A stretch of DNA of 41,175 bases from the NCBI GenBank assembly GCA_019637115.1, contig JAHBWH010000062.1, forward strand, positions 1 through 41,175. The letters run 5' to 3'. This DNA is from Myxococcales bacterium. Lineage in GTDB: Bacteria > Myxococcota_A > Polyangia > Polyangiales > Houyiibacteriaceae. The position numbers and the translations under genes were made by a program. The first letter of the stretch is position 1. Each line of letters begins with the position of its first letter. The notes beneath the pieces were generated by a model, which saw only the letters and a program-made list of their open reading frames with translations, was not told the DNA's origin and ran no database searches. Positions 1 to 11,529 of this stretch are shown piece after piece.

Positions 1-422
1 GCCGCAACCCACCCGATTTCCCCGGTGGCCGAGTGTCTTGACGAAGCGGGAACAGTACACTGCGCGACCAGTAGAGGCCGCACGACCCGGCTGCACCCTC
101 GCGCGCCCGAGGCGGTCTCCAGCAACGAGCGCCAAACTTCCGTGAACGAGCCCCCTCGGCGCTGTGCGTCGGCCGCAGAGTGCAACATGGCGATCTCGCG
201 ATCGCCGAAGCCCATCTCGGTCGTCCCGCTCGGTACGAGCACCAACCGGAACAGACCATCGAGTGCGCGATAACTCGCGAGCGGGAGGTCGTGCCTGCGG
301 AATGGCGCGAGCGACTCGAGCTCGAGACCATGCCTCGAGGCCACCTCCTCGGCGATCTCGCGTCGCCACTGTTCGCCAGCCGCGATCCACGCGGCGATGC
401 TGCTCAGCTCGGAGTCGCTCAC
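1..422 (-). CDS. FGE/SUMF-like protein, N-terminal fragment (runs off left edge)
   Basis: An open minus-strand frame enters the window at its left edge and stays open to a GTG at 422; the next in-frame stop upstream lies just beyond an alternative GTG at 458. I prefer 422 because it gives an MSDSEL start with GGGAG about 12 nt upstream. About 140 residues are visible. The segment FRLVLVPSGTTEMGFGD followed by a run toward RVVRPLLVAQ resembles the opening of formylglycine-generating-enzyme (SUMF1/EgtB/PvdO) domains, typically 'LVPGG.F.MG' followed by 'V.PFL...PVT'. Those domains act as Cys oxidases or as catalytically silent modules in bacterial proteins. The catalytic part lies outside the window, so activity cannot be judged. 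Codon use is as in the neighbours. The family call is an inference from a short motif. Confidence 0.5.
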   Translation of the reverse strand, partial: MSDSELSSIAAWIAAGEQWRREIAEEVASRHGLELESLAPFRRHDLPLASYRALDGLFRLVLVPSGTTEMGFGDREIAMLHSAADAQRRGGSFTEVWRSLLETASGARGCSRVVRPLLVAQCTVPASSRHSATGEIGWVA

Positions 423-582
423 GATGACCACCCGCTCCCAGGTTTCGCAATGCAGCACGGACTCACAGAAGCGCCTTCACCACGCGCTCATGGCGGCCCC
501 CTCGAAGAGCCGAGCGGCCGAAACGCGCCGACGTGAGCTGCCTTGCGCGGACGATGGAGCGACGTATCCATCGGTGAGCGAG

Positions 583-632
583 GGGTCTCTCGATGAGCCC
601 TCGTTCCGCTCACTCGATGACCCCTCTCCCGC

Positions 633-643
<11 letters not shown>
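583..643. repeat. 23-bp tandem repeat spanning the stop codon of the beta-helix lipoprotein gene
   Basis: A 15-bp word, CCGCTCACTCGATGA, occurs at 606-620 and 629-643, 23 bp apart, with a more diverged third unit further left (around 586-605). Read on the minus strand each unit is ATCGAGTGAGCGG; the innermost copy supplies the last codons and TGA stop of the lipoprotein gene, and the others lie downstream of it. Confidence 0.7.
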
Positions 644-2006
<1,363 letters not shown>

Positions 2007-2220
2007 TGGCGCTCTCCCACGGATGGGCCCGCGACGGGCTCGGTAGCGATAAGTACCACGACGGGGTTGGGCCGGCTCAGCGAAGCGCGTTTCCGCGGCC
2101 TGGCGCCCATGTCATGATGACGACATGCGCGTTGCGCCCTTCGACGACATCGAGCTCGACGTCACGCGCCTCTTTCCACCACTCGACGAGTCCCCCGCCT
2201 GAGCGGACAGGCTGCACTCG

Positions 2221-3198
2221 ATGTGGCGCGTTTGGATCGCGTGCGTCGTGATCGTGCTGGTGACGACGGGGGCTGGCGCGGTCGTGTGGCGCCTCGCCGG
2301 ACGCCAAGCTGCGCGCACCCGCCGCGTCGGGCGTACAATCGCGGCGTCCCTCTGGCTCGTCGGCTCGTCCGCAGCCGGGCTGGGGGTGTACCTTTCGTGG
2401 CATCTCGTGATGGGACAGCCGGAGCCTTCGGTGCGTGAGCCGCGAGCGGGGATGCGAATCGAGCGCGACGTTCGCACCACCCCACGTCGGATCGTGCTCC
2501 ACGCCGTGAAGATTCCCATGCGCGAGATCGCATCGATCGAGGTCACTCCGCCAGAGGAGACCGATGAGGGCCTCCGCGTGCGCGCAACGAAGGCGGTCGA
2601 GGCCGCGGCGGCCCTCGACGGGGACGTCGTGATCAACGGGAGCTTCTTCTTCCCTTTCTGGAGCGAGCACCCGCTGAGCTACGGGCCGCACGTGGATGAC
2701 CTCGTGCAGGTTGTCGGGGCCACCGTGGGGCGAGGTGTGCGGTATGGGATCGATGAGGCCGGGTGGCCGGCCTTCTCGGTGACGATGGGTGCGTCAGGGG
2801 TGCAGGCCGAGTTCATCGCGCCCGATGCATCGAGCTACGCCGCGCTCTCGGGGCGCCGGTGGCTCGTGTGCGGCGGCGAGCAGGCCGACGTCCCCGAGAC
2901 CGAGCCCTATCCTCGCACCGCGCTCGGCCTCGACGCAGCTCGCGAGCATCTGTGGCTGGTCGTCGTGGACGGCAAACAGCCCCGATACAGCGAGGGGATG
3001 ACCTTGGACGAGCTCTCACGCTGGCTCGTCGAGCGCGGAGTCGCCGACGCGATCGAGCTGGACGGAGGAGGCTCGAGCGTGCTCGCGTTGCGCAAGGGCG
3101 GCGCGGTCGCGTTGGCGAGTCGACCCTGCCACACGTCCATTCCAGGGCGGGAGCGCCCCGTCGCGAACCACCTCGCGGTTCGGCTGTGGCGGCGGTGA
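2221..3198 (+). CDS. Phosphodiester glycosidase (NAGPA-domain) membrane-anchored protein
   Basis: 325 residues. Two hydrophobic segments near residues 4-22 and 40-60 anchor the protein, and the rest should lie outside the cytoplasmic membrane. The C-terminal two thirds carry signatures of the NAGPA family (Pfam 09992, also annotated as exopolysaccharide-biosynthesis YjjP-like): VINGSFFF, PRTALGLD, LWLVVVDG, and the GMTLDELSRWL...AIELDGGGSS block with Asp281. Family members hydrolyse sugar phosphodiesters such as GlcNAc-1-phosphodiesters. The substrate here is unknown, possibly a cell-envelope glycopolymer. It stands alone, divergent from the lipoprotein gene and convergent with glycogen phosphorylase. 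Start by ATG; no strong Shine-Dalgarno is visible. Confidence 0.85.
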   Translation: MWRVWIACVVIVLVTTGAGAVVWRLAGRQAARTRRVGRTIAASLWLVGSSAAGLGVYLSWHLVMGQPEPSVREPRAGMRIERDVRTTPRRIVLHAVKIPMREIASIEVTPPEETDEGLRVRATKAVEAAAALDGDVVINGSFFFPFWSEHPLSYGPHVDDLVQVVGATVGRGVRYGIDEAGWPAFSVTMGASGVQAEFIAPDASSYAALSGRRWLVCGGEQADVPETEPYPRTALGLDAAREHLWLVVVDGKQPRYSEGMTLDELSRWLVERGVADAIELDGGGSSVLALRKGGAVALASRPCHTSIPGRERPVANHLAVRLWRR

Positions 3199-3223
3199 CC
3201 GCACGGCCCGACCGCACGGCCCA
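3196..3223. repeat. 14-bp tandem duplication beginning at the stop codon
   Basis: TGACCGCACGGCCC (3196-3209) is followed at once by CGACCGCACGGCCC (3210-3223). The first copy includes the TGA stop of the phosphodiester glycosidase gene; the second differs only in its first base. Confidence 0.8.
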
Positions 3224-3267
3224 ACGATCGAACGAAGGGCGCCGCCCTCCGAAGGGAGCGGAACGGA

Positions 3268-3287
3268 CGCGCCCGCGAACGGGCGCG
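3268..3287. terminator. Hairpin between two convergent genes
   Basis: Perfect 8-bp stem CGCGCCCG/CGGGCGCG with a CGAA tetraloop. It lies 2 nt beyond the stop of glycogen phosphorylase and about 70 nt after the plus-strand gene, so it could end transcripts from both sides. There is no T-run, as is usual in such GC-rich genomes. Confidence 0.55.
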
Positions 3288-3289
3288 CC

Positions 3290-5809
<2,520 letters not shown>

Positions 5810-6056
5810 GGCGGGTCGACGGTACCACAGGCCTCGACCCGACGAAGGCGTGACGCGACATGGAGTTACCAAACGGGGACAGGGCGGCCTCGGGAGCCCT
5901 GGTCGGCGCGCTCGAGCGGGCGCTCGCCAGATCCGAGGCACTCAAATTTCTTTCTAGTCGCCCACAAGAATACATCGCGACAGCGCGACCAAGACAACTC
6001 AAAAGCCCCGTAATTACGTAAAAAATCCGGGCACGGAACGTGCTGTCGGACTGTCT
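5810..6056. promoter_or_regulatory. Divergent promoter region between glgP and the SulP gene
   Basis: This 247-bp spacer contains the most AT-rich stretch of the first 10 kb (about 5940-6030), with AAATTTCTTTCTAG and GTAATTACGTAAAAAA, the latter holding a TTACGTAA palindrome. Promoters for both genes most likely lie here; I could not assign convincing -35/-10 pairs. Confidence 0.5.
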
Positions 6057-6072
6057 GTGTCCACCGACAGTC
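6043..6072 (+). promoter_or_regulatory. Two mutually exclusive hairpins around the SulP start codon
   Basis: CTGTCGG (6043-6049) can pair with CCGACAG (6064-6070), while GACTGT (6049-6054) can pair with ACAGTC (6067-6072). Both enclose the GTG start at 6057, and they compete because their right arms overlap. This may be chance in GC-rich DNA or may modulate initiation. Confidence 0.25.
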
Positions 6073-7610
6073 AAGACCTCACGATCCGTGAGCACTTCCA
6101 ACACCTCCGCCGCGACGTCCCCGCCGGCCTGGTCGTCTTCCTCGTCGCGCTGCCGCTCTGCTTGGGCATCGCGCACGCCTCGGGGGCCCCGCCCGTCGCG
6201 GGGCTGATCACCGGCATCGTGGGCGGCCTGCTCGTCGCCCTGGCGAGCGGCTCTCATACGGGCGTGAGCGGCCCGGCCGCGGGCCTCATCGTGATCGTCC
6301 TCGGCGCCTACGAGACGCTCGGCTACGGCGGCCTCTTGCTCGCCACGGTGCTGGCCGGCGGCATGCAGTTGTTCTTCGGCGTCGCGCGCTTCGGCGGCAT
6401 CGCCCGACTCTTCCCGGGCGCCGTGGTGCGCGGGATGCTGGTCGCGATCGGCCTCATCCTCGTGCTCAAGCAGATCCCCCACGGGGTCGGCTACTCGGGC
6501 GACTTCGAGGGCGACGAGGCCTTCTTCCAGGCCGACGGCCGCAACACCTTCACCGAGATCCCCTACGCCGTCGGCCACTTCCACATCGGCGCCGTGCTCA
6601 TCACGATGCTCGGCCTCGCGCTCATCCTCCTCGAGGAGAAGCTGACCTGGCTCAAGAAGATGAAGTGGCTCCCAGGTCCCCTCCTCGCCGTCCTCTCGGG
6701 CGTGGCGCTCAACGAGCTCTTCCTCGCCGTCGCGCCCACCCTCGCCGTGAGCGGCAGCCTGCTCGTCCAGATGCCGACAGGCGGCGTCGAGGCCGTCACT
6801 CGCGAGCTCTCGATGCCCGACTTCACGATGATCGGACAGACGGCGGTGTGGACCGCGGCGTTCACGATCGCCGTCATCGCGAGCATCGAGACGCTGCTCT
6901 GCGCCGAGGCGCTCGACACGATGGACCCCCTCGAGCGCAAGACGCCGAGCAACCGCGAGCTCGTCGCGCAGGGCCTCGGCAACACCGTCGCTGGCTTCCT
7001 CGGCGGCATCCCGATGACCGCGGTCATCGTGCGCGGCTCGGCCAACATCCAGGCGGGCTCTCGCACGCGCATGAGCTCGTTCGTCCACGGCCTCTTCTTG
7101 CTCGCCGCCGTGCTCGTGCTCGCCCCCGCGCTCAACCGCATCCCGCTCGCGGCGCTCGCCGCGGTGCTGCTCCACGTCGGCTACAAGCTCGCGCGCCCCG
7201 GCATCTTCCAGCAGATGCTCCGACGGGCTCCCTCGCACTCGGTGCCCTTCGTCGTGACCGTCGGCGTGATCATGTTCACGGACCTGCTCACGGGCGTGCT
7301 CGTCGGCTTCGGCGCCTCGCTCGTCTTCATGGTCTACGAGGCGCTCCGCGCCCGCCACCAAGTCCGCGCCGGCAACGGCCGCGTGCAGCTGCGCCTCGGG
7401 CCCACCGTCCCGTGGCTGAGCAAGACGCTGCTGCGCAACTCGCTCGCGGGCGTCCCGGATGGCGCGGTCGTCGAGATCGACGGCTCCTCTGCCGACACCC
7501 TCGCGCCCGACATCCGCGAGGAGCTCGAGCGCTTCGCCGCGGGCGCGAAGGAGCGGCGCATCGAGGTCGACATGCACGACCTGCCGGACCCGAACGCCGC
7601 CGCGCACTGA
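6057..7610 (+). CDS. SulP-family inorganic anion transporter, candidate bicarbonate transporter
   Basis: 517 residues with 10-12 hydrophobic segments. The opening DVPAGLVVFLVALPLCLGIAHASG and the following AGLITGIVGGLLVALASGS...VSGPAAGL match the SulP (SLC26) fold and substrate-site region. The C-terminal 90 residues (after MVYEALRARHQ) are shaped like a reduced STAS domain (VVEIDGSSADTLAPDI). Bacterial SulP members carry sulfate, bicarbonate, fumarate and other anions; this subtype with PLCLGIA is often found next to or fused with carbonic anhydrase. Only 52 bp separate it from phosphoenolpyruvate carboxylase on the same strand, which favours bicarbonate as substrate; that is inference. Start is GTG with no strong ribosome-binding site. 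Confidence 0.9.
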   Translation: MSTDSQDLTIREHFQHLRRDVPAGLVVFLVALPLCLGIAHASGAPPVAGLITGIVGGLLVALASGSHTGVSGPAAGLIVIVLGAYETLGYGGLLLATVLAGGMQLFFGVARFGGIARLFPGAVVRGMLVAIGLILVLKQIPHGVGYSGDFEGDEAFFQADGRNTFTEIPYAVGHFHIGAVLITMLGLALILLEEKLTWLKKMKWLPGPLLAVLSGVALNELFLAVAPTLAVSGSLLVQMPTGGVEAVTRELSMPDFTMIGQTAVWTAAFTIAVIASIETLLCAEALDTMDPLERKTPSNRELVAQGLGNTVAGFLGGIPMTAVIVRGSANIQAGSRTRMSSFVHGLFLLAAVLVLAPALNRIPLAALAAVLLHVGYKLARPGIFQQMLRRAPSHSVPFVVTVGVIMFTDLLTGVLVGFGASLVFMVYEALRARHQVRAGNGRVQLRLGPTVPWLSKTLLRNSLAGVPDGAVVEIDGSSADTLAPDIREELERFAAGAKERRIEVDMHDLPDPNAAAH

Positions 7611-7662
7611 AGCGGGGGCTGCCCCAACCGCGGGATCGCACGAATCCGTCGCTCGCGCGTGA

Positions 7663-10473
7663 GTGACGGACGAGGCAGAGTACGGCCTCATGAAGGCCGA
7701 CATCCCCGCCGCCGACGCCGACAAGATCGACCGTGACGTCTGCTACCTCGTCGACTGCTTCCGTGAAGTGCTCGAAGAGGCTGGCGAGCACGCGCTCGTC
7801 GCCACCCTCCCCTGGCGCTCCGACGCCGACGCCCGCGACTTCGACGCCTCGCTCCCCACCGAGCGGCTCGCGCAGGCGCTCTCGGTCGCGTTCCAGCTCC
7901 GCAGCATGGCGGAGGAGAACGGCGCGATGCAGTACCGGCGCGCGCTCGAGCGCGAGGGCGGCGCCGCGGCCGTGCCCGCCCTCTGGGGCCGCTGCCTGCA
8001 CGACCTTCACGCGGCCGGACACTCCGCCGAGACGATCGCGGCCGCGCTCGGGCGCGCGCGCGTCGAGCTCGTGCTCACGGCGCACCCCACCGAGGCGAAG
8101 CGCGCCACCGTGCTCGAGCACCACCGGCGGCTCTACCTCCTGCTGGTCCAGCGCGAGAACCAGATGTGGACCCCCGCCGAGCAGCGGCGCATCCGCGACG
8201 AGGTGAAGGCGCTCCTCCGCCTGCTCTGGGTCACGGGCGAGCTCTTCCTCGAGAAGCCCGACGTCGCCTCCGAGCGCCGCAACGTCCTCCACTACCTCCA
8301 GCACGTCTTCCCGGCCGTGGTCGGCGGCCTCGACGAGCGCCTCGCGCGCGCGTGGGAAGACGTCTTCGGCGCGCCGCTCGGCTACGACGCCGAAGCCGCG
8401 CTGCCGCGGCTCGCGCTAGGCACCTGGGTGGGTGGCGATCGCGACGGTCACCCGCTCGTCACCGCCGAGGTCACGGCCGAGAGCCTTCGTGAGCTGCGGG
8501 GTGGCGCGCTCGCGCTGCTCGACGAGCGCCTCGACGAGCTCGGCCGCGTGCTCAGCGTCTCGGCCGGCGCCGTGCCGCGACCGGCGGGGCTCGAGGCGGG
8601 CCTCGCGGCCGCGCGCGAGGCGCTCGGGCCCGAGGCGGAGGCGATCTTCCGACGCAACCGTGACGAGCCCTGGCGGCAGTGGGTGAGCGCGATGCGCGCG
8701 CGCCTGCCGAGCCGCGCGGCGCCGGGGGTCGCCGCGTATGCACGCGCCGCGGAGCTCGCGCGGGAGCTCCGCGCCTGCGAGGCCTCGCTCGTGGCGGCGG
8801 GCGTCGGCGACCTCGCGCGCGCCTGGGTCCGCCCGGTGCGCCGGATCGTCGAGACCTTCGGCTTTCACCTCGCGGTCCTCGACGTGCGGCAGAACAGCGC
8901 CTTCCACGAGCGCGCCATCTCACAGCTCCTGCGCGCGAGCGGCGCGAGCGAGACCGACTACGCCGCGTGGGACGAGCCGCGCCGCCTCGCCTTCCTGCGC
9001 GAAGAGCTGCGCTCCTTGCGCCCCTTCACGAGCCCCGACGTCGAGCTCGAGGGCGAGGCGCGCGCGGTGATCGCGTGCTTCCGCGTGCTCGCCGACGAGG
9101 CGCGCCGGCACGGCACCGCGGGCCTCGGGACGCTCATCGTCAGCATGACGCGCTCGCTCTCGGATCTGCTCGTGGTCTACCTCTTCGCGCGCGAGGTCGG
9201 GCTCGTCGCGCTCGAGCCCGAGGGCCCGGCTTGTTTGCTGCCGGTGGTCCCGCTCTTCGAGACGATCTCGGATCTCGAGGCGAGCCCCGAGATCCTCGCA
9301 GCGTTCCTCGACGAGCCGTGGACGCGGCGCAGCCTCGCGCTTCAGGGCCGCCTGCGCGGCGACGGCGACGAGCCGATGCAGGACGTGATGATCGGCTACA
9401 GCGACAGCAACAAAGACGGCGGCGCGCTCGCGAGCCTCTGGGGCCTCTACCGCGCGCAGGCGGCGCTCGCCGAGGTCGGCACGCGACGCGGCGTGAGGGT
9501 GCGCTTCTTCCACGGCCGCGGCGGCACCACGAGCCGCGGCGCCGGGCCGACGCACCGCTTCGTCAAGAGCCTGCCCGAAGGCGCGCTGCGCCACGACCTG
9601 CGGATGACCGAGCAGGGCGAGACCATCGCACAGAAGTACGCGAACCCCTCCACCGCGATCCACCAGGCCGAGCTCCTCGTCGCCAACGTCTTTCGCGCGA
9701 GCCACCTCGTCGAGGGCGTCGACCCGGCGCGCGCCCGCGAGGCGCTCGGGCAGCCGGACGACGCCGAGCGCGCGCGCCTCGAGGCCGCGATGAGCACGCT
9801 CGCGGCGCGCGGCCTCGCGGCCTACCGCGCGCTCGTCGAGCGCGAGGGCTTCGTGCGCTTCTTCCGCGAGGCGACCCCCATCGACGTGATCGAGCAGAGC
9901 CGCATCGGCTCGCGTCCTTCGCGACGCAGCGGTCAGCAGACGCTCGACGATCTGCGCGCCATCCCGTGGGTCTTCAGCTGGGGTCAGGCCCGCTTCCTGT
10001 TGTCGGGTTGGTACGGCGCGGGCACCGCGCTCGAGGCGCTCGCGGAAGAATCTCCCGAGGACTTCGAGCGCTTCCGGCACCACCTACTGACCTGGGCGCC
10101 GCTCCACTACGCGCTCAGCAACACGGCGACCTCCGTCGCGTGGGCGAGCCCCGACGTCATGCGTCGCTACGCGAGCCTCGTACGAGATCCCGCGCTCCGC
10201 GAGCCCCTCCTCGGCGCGATCCTCGACGAGCACGCCCGCACCCACCGCATGCTCGAGCGCCTTTACGGCGGCCCGCTCGCCGAGCGCCGGCCCGGGGTGC
10301 ACGCCGCCGTGAGCGCGCGCGAGGCACCGCTCGCGACCCTTCACGAGCGCCAGGTCCAGCTCCTCGAGCGCTATCGCGCCGCGCGGGCGTCGGGTGACGA
10401 GGCGCCGGAGCTGCTCACGGAGCTGCTGCTCACCGTGAACGCGCTCGCGATGGGCCTCGGCGGCACCGGCTGA
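7663..10473 (+). CDS. ppc: Phosphoenolpyruvate carboxylase
   Basis: 936 residues, in the usual 880-970 range. It makes oxaloacetate from phosphoenolpyruvate and bicarbonate to replenish the TCA cycle. Key motifs are present: VLTAHPTEAKR with catalytic His141, LGTWVGGDRDGHP, MIGYSDSNKDGG with Lys584, FFHGRGGTTSRGAGP with His617 and the Gly-rich loop, and RMTEQGETIAQKY. The C-terminus ends in GGTG in place of the common (Q/R)NTG, still with a terminal glycine. GTG at 7663 is used; ATG at 7690 (MKADIPAADADK) is a good alternative. It very likely shares a transcript with the SulP gene. Confidence 0.97.
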   Translation: MTDEAEYGLMKADIPAADADKIDRDVCYLVDCFREVLEEAGEHALVATLPWRSDADARDFDASLPTERLAQALSVAFQLRSMAEENGAMQYRRALEREGGAAAVPALWGRCLHDLHAAGHSAETIAAALGRARVELVLTAHPTEAKRATVLEHHRRLYLLLVQRENQMWTPAEQRRIRDEVKALLRLLWVTGELFLEKPDVASERRNVLHYLQHVFPAVVGGLDERLARAWEDVFGAPLGYDAEAALPRLALGTWVGGDRDGHPLVTAEVTAESLRELRGGALALLDERLDELGRVLSVSAGAVPRPAGLEAGLAAAREALGPEAEAIFRRNRDEPWRQWVSAMRARLPSRAAPGVAAYARAAELARELRACEASLVAAGVGDLARAWVRPVRRIVETFGFHLAVLDVRQNSAFHERAISQLLRASGASETDYAAWDEPRRLAFLREELRSLRPFTSPDVELEGEARAVIACFRVLADEARRHGTAGLGTLIVSMTRSLSDLLVVYLFAREVGLVALEPEGPACLLPVVPLFETISDLEASPEILAAFLDEPWTRRSLALQGRLRGDGDEPMQDVMIGYSDSNKDGGALASLWGLYRAQAALAEVGTRRGVRVRFFHGRGGTTSRGAGPTHRFVKSLPEGALRHDLRMTEQGETIAQKYANPSTAIHQAELLVANVFRASHLVEGVDPARAREALGQPDDAERARLEAAMSTLAARGLAAYRALVEREGFVRFFREATPIDVIEQSRIGSRPSRRSGQQTLDDLRAIPWVFSWGQARFLLSGWYGAGTALEALAEESPEDFERFRHHLLTWAPLHYALSNTATSVAWASPDVMRRYASLVRDPALREPLLGAILDEHARTHRMLERLYGGPLAERRPGVHAAVSAREAPLATLHERQVQLLERYRAARASGDEAPELLTELLLTVNALAMGLGGTG

Positions 10474-10622
10474 CCTTCACACCCACGCTGCGGCGCACAT
10501 CGGCGCGGGCGTCTGAGCCCGATCTCTTCGAGGCCCGAAGGCCGACGCTTCACCATCCAAGACCTTCCCGATGTGATGCGGTGGACGGCCGCGTGCTGCG
10601 CAACGAGGGGCAGGCGTCGCCT

Positions 10623-10651
10623 CCGCCGCCGGGACGCGGACCCGGCGGCGG
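10623..10651. terminator. Strong hairpin between convergent genes
   Basis: Perfect 11-bp stem, CCGCCGCCGGG paired with CCCGGCGGCGG, with a 7-nt loop (ACGCGGA). It sits 150 nt after ppc and 14 nt beyond the stop of the minus-strand lipoprotein gene, a position that suits a bidirectional terminator. No T-run follows. The remaining part of 10474-10664 shows nothing else. Confidence 0.6.
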
Positions 10652-10664
10652 CCGTCGCGTGTGA

Positions 10665-11210
10665 CTACTCGGAGAGCAGCGCGCCCCAAGAGCACGAGTC
10701 GACGAGCTGCTGCTCCTCGGCCGCGCAGGGTTCGGCGTCCACGTCGTCGAAGCACGACTCGCCGAGCGCCGTCGCCGCGCACTCCAAGAGGAGCGTGTTC
10801 GCCTCGGCGCACGCCTGCGACTCGAAGACGCGCCGCCAGAGCTCGCCGCCGATGCTGCCGGCACCCGCCGGGTCATCGCACAGGTCGCCGAAGGGATCAC
10901 CGTCGTCGTCGAAGCCGTCGTCGAAGCCGTCGTCGGCCCCAGGTTCGAGCGGCAAGGGGCCGTCAGCCTCGCAAGCTTCCAAGGACTGGCAGAACGCGCG
11001 GACGGCTCGTTGCCAATCTTCGTCGGTGATGACGCGCGACGGATCGGGGGCTCGCCCCCCGTCCGCCTCGTCGATCGGCCGCACGCCCCCGTCGTGCGTC
11101 GAGTGTCCCGCGTCGTCGACGAGGGCAACCTCACGGCTGCTCCCGCACCCGAACGCGAGCGCTCCAACGACCGAAGAGAGGATGACGCGAGTGTAGATTC
11201 GTTGCTTCAT
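10665..11210 (-). CDS. Small Cys-rich, Asp-rich lipoprotein of unknown function
   Basis: 181 residues. The signal peptide MKQRIYTRVILSSVVGALAFGC gives a lipobox with lipid Cys22, followed by an Asp/Gly linker and a globular region with spaced cysteines (FCQSLEAC, LCDDP, SQACAEANTLLLECAA, SCFDDVDAEPC, DSCSW) that probably form disulfides in the cell envelope. A DGFDDGFDDDGD stretch comes from a 12-bp repeat. ATG at 11210 is chosen because GGGAAG lies 5 nt upstream and the signal peptide begins there; the open frame continues upstream. No family is recognised. Confidence 0.8.
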   Translation of the reverse strand: MKQRIYTRVILSSVVGALAFGCGSSREVALVDDAGHSTHDGGVRPIDEADGGRAPDPSRVITDEDWQRAVRAFCQSLEACEADGPLPLEPGADDGFDDGFDDDGDPFGDLCDDPAGAGSIGGELWRRVFESQACAEANTLLLECAATALGESCFDDVDAEPCAAEEQQLVDSCSWGALLSE

Positions 11211-11529
11211 GTGACTTCCCAATGGCTCTAATGCGCAGACGCAATATCTAAATGAGCCGCATCGTTGCGAGCTCACGCGCCGCCTGTGCGAGGCTCGTGC
11301 CAGCCATGCGCAACGCTCGCCTTGCCGCATTTCGTCGCGCGATCGCGTTCGTGATGTGCGTTCACGTTCACGATCGTCAACCCAGGGTCTCAGCGTTCAA
11401 ACATTCTTTCTCTTGCTTCGCCAATCGCGGCACGCTGCCGCATGCCGCCATGCAACGGAGCGCCTCACACCTGCTTCGCCCACCTTCATTCTCCCTTGCC
11501 AAGCGGTCTCGACCGCACACGATGGGGGG
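11211..11529. promoter_or_regulatory. Divergent intergenic region with an imperfect palindrome
   Basis: This 319-bp spacer separates two divergent lipoprotein genes. At 11340-11376 lie two 15-bp arms, CGATCGCGTTCGTGA and TCACGTTCACGATCG, matching at 12 of 15 positions when folded, with a 7-nt spacer. The stretch 11395-11410 is AT-richer (TTCAAACATTCTTTCT). No convincing gene is seen here: the open frame leading into the GH5 gene has a non-coding composition before its signal peptide. Confidence 0.4.

Noticed and set aside
2125-2202. 25-codon ORF (MRVAPFDDIELDV...) just upstream of the phosphodiester glycosidase gene
   Set aside because: It has a plausible composition but no ribosome-binding site and no recognisable product; too short to support.
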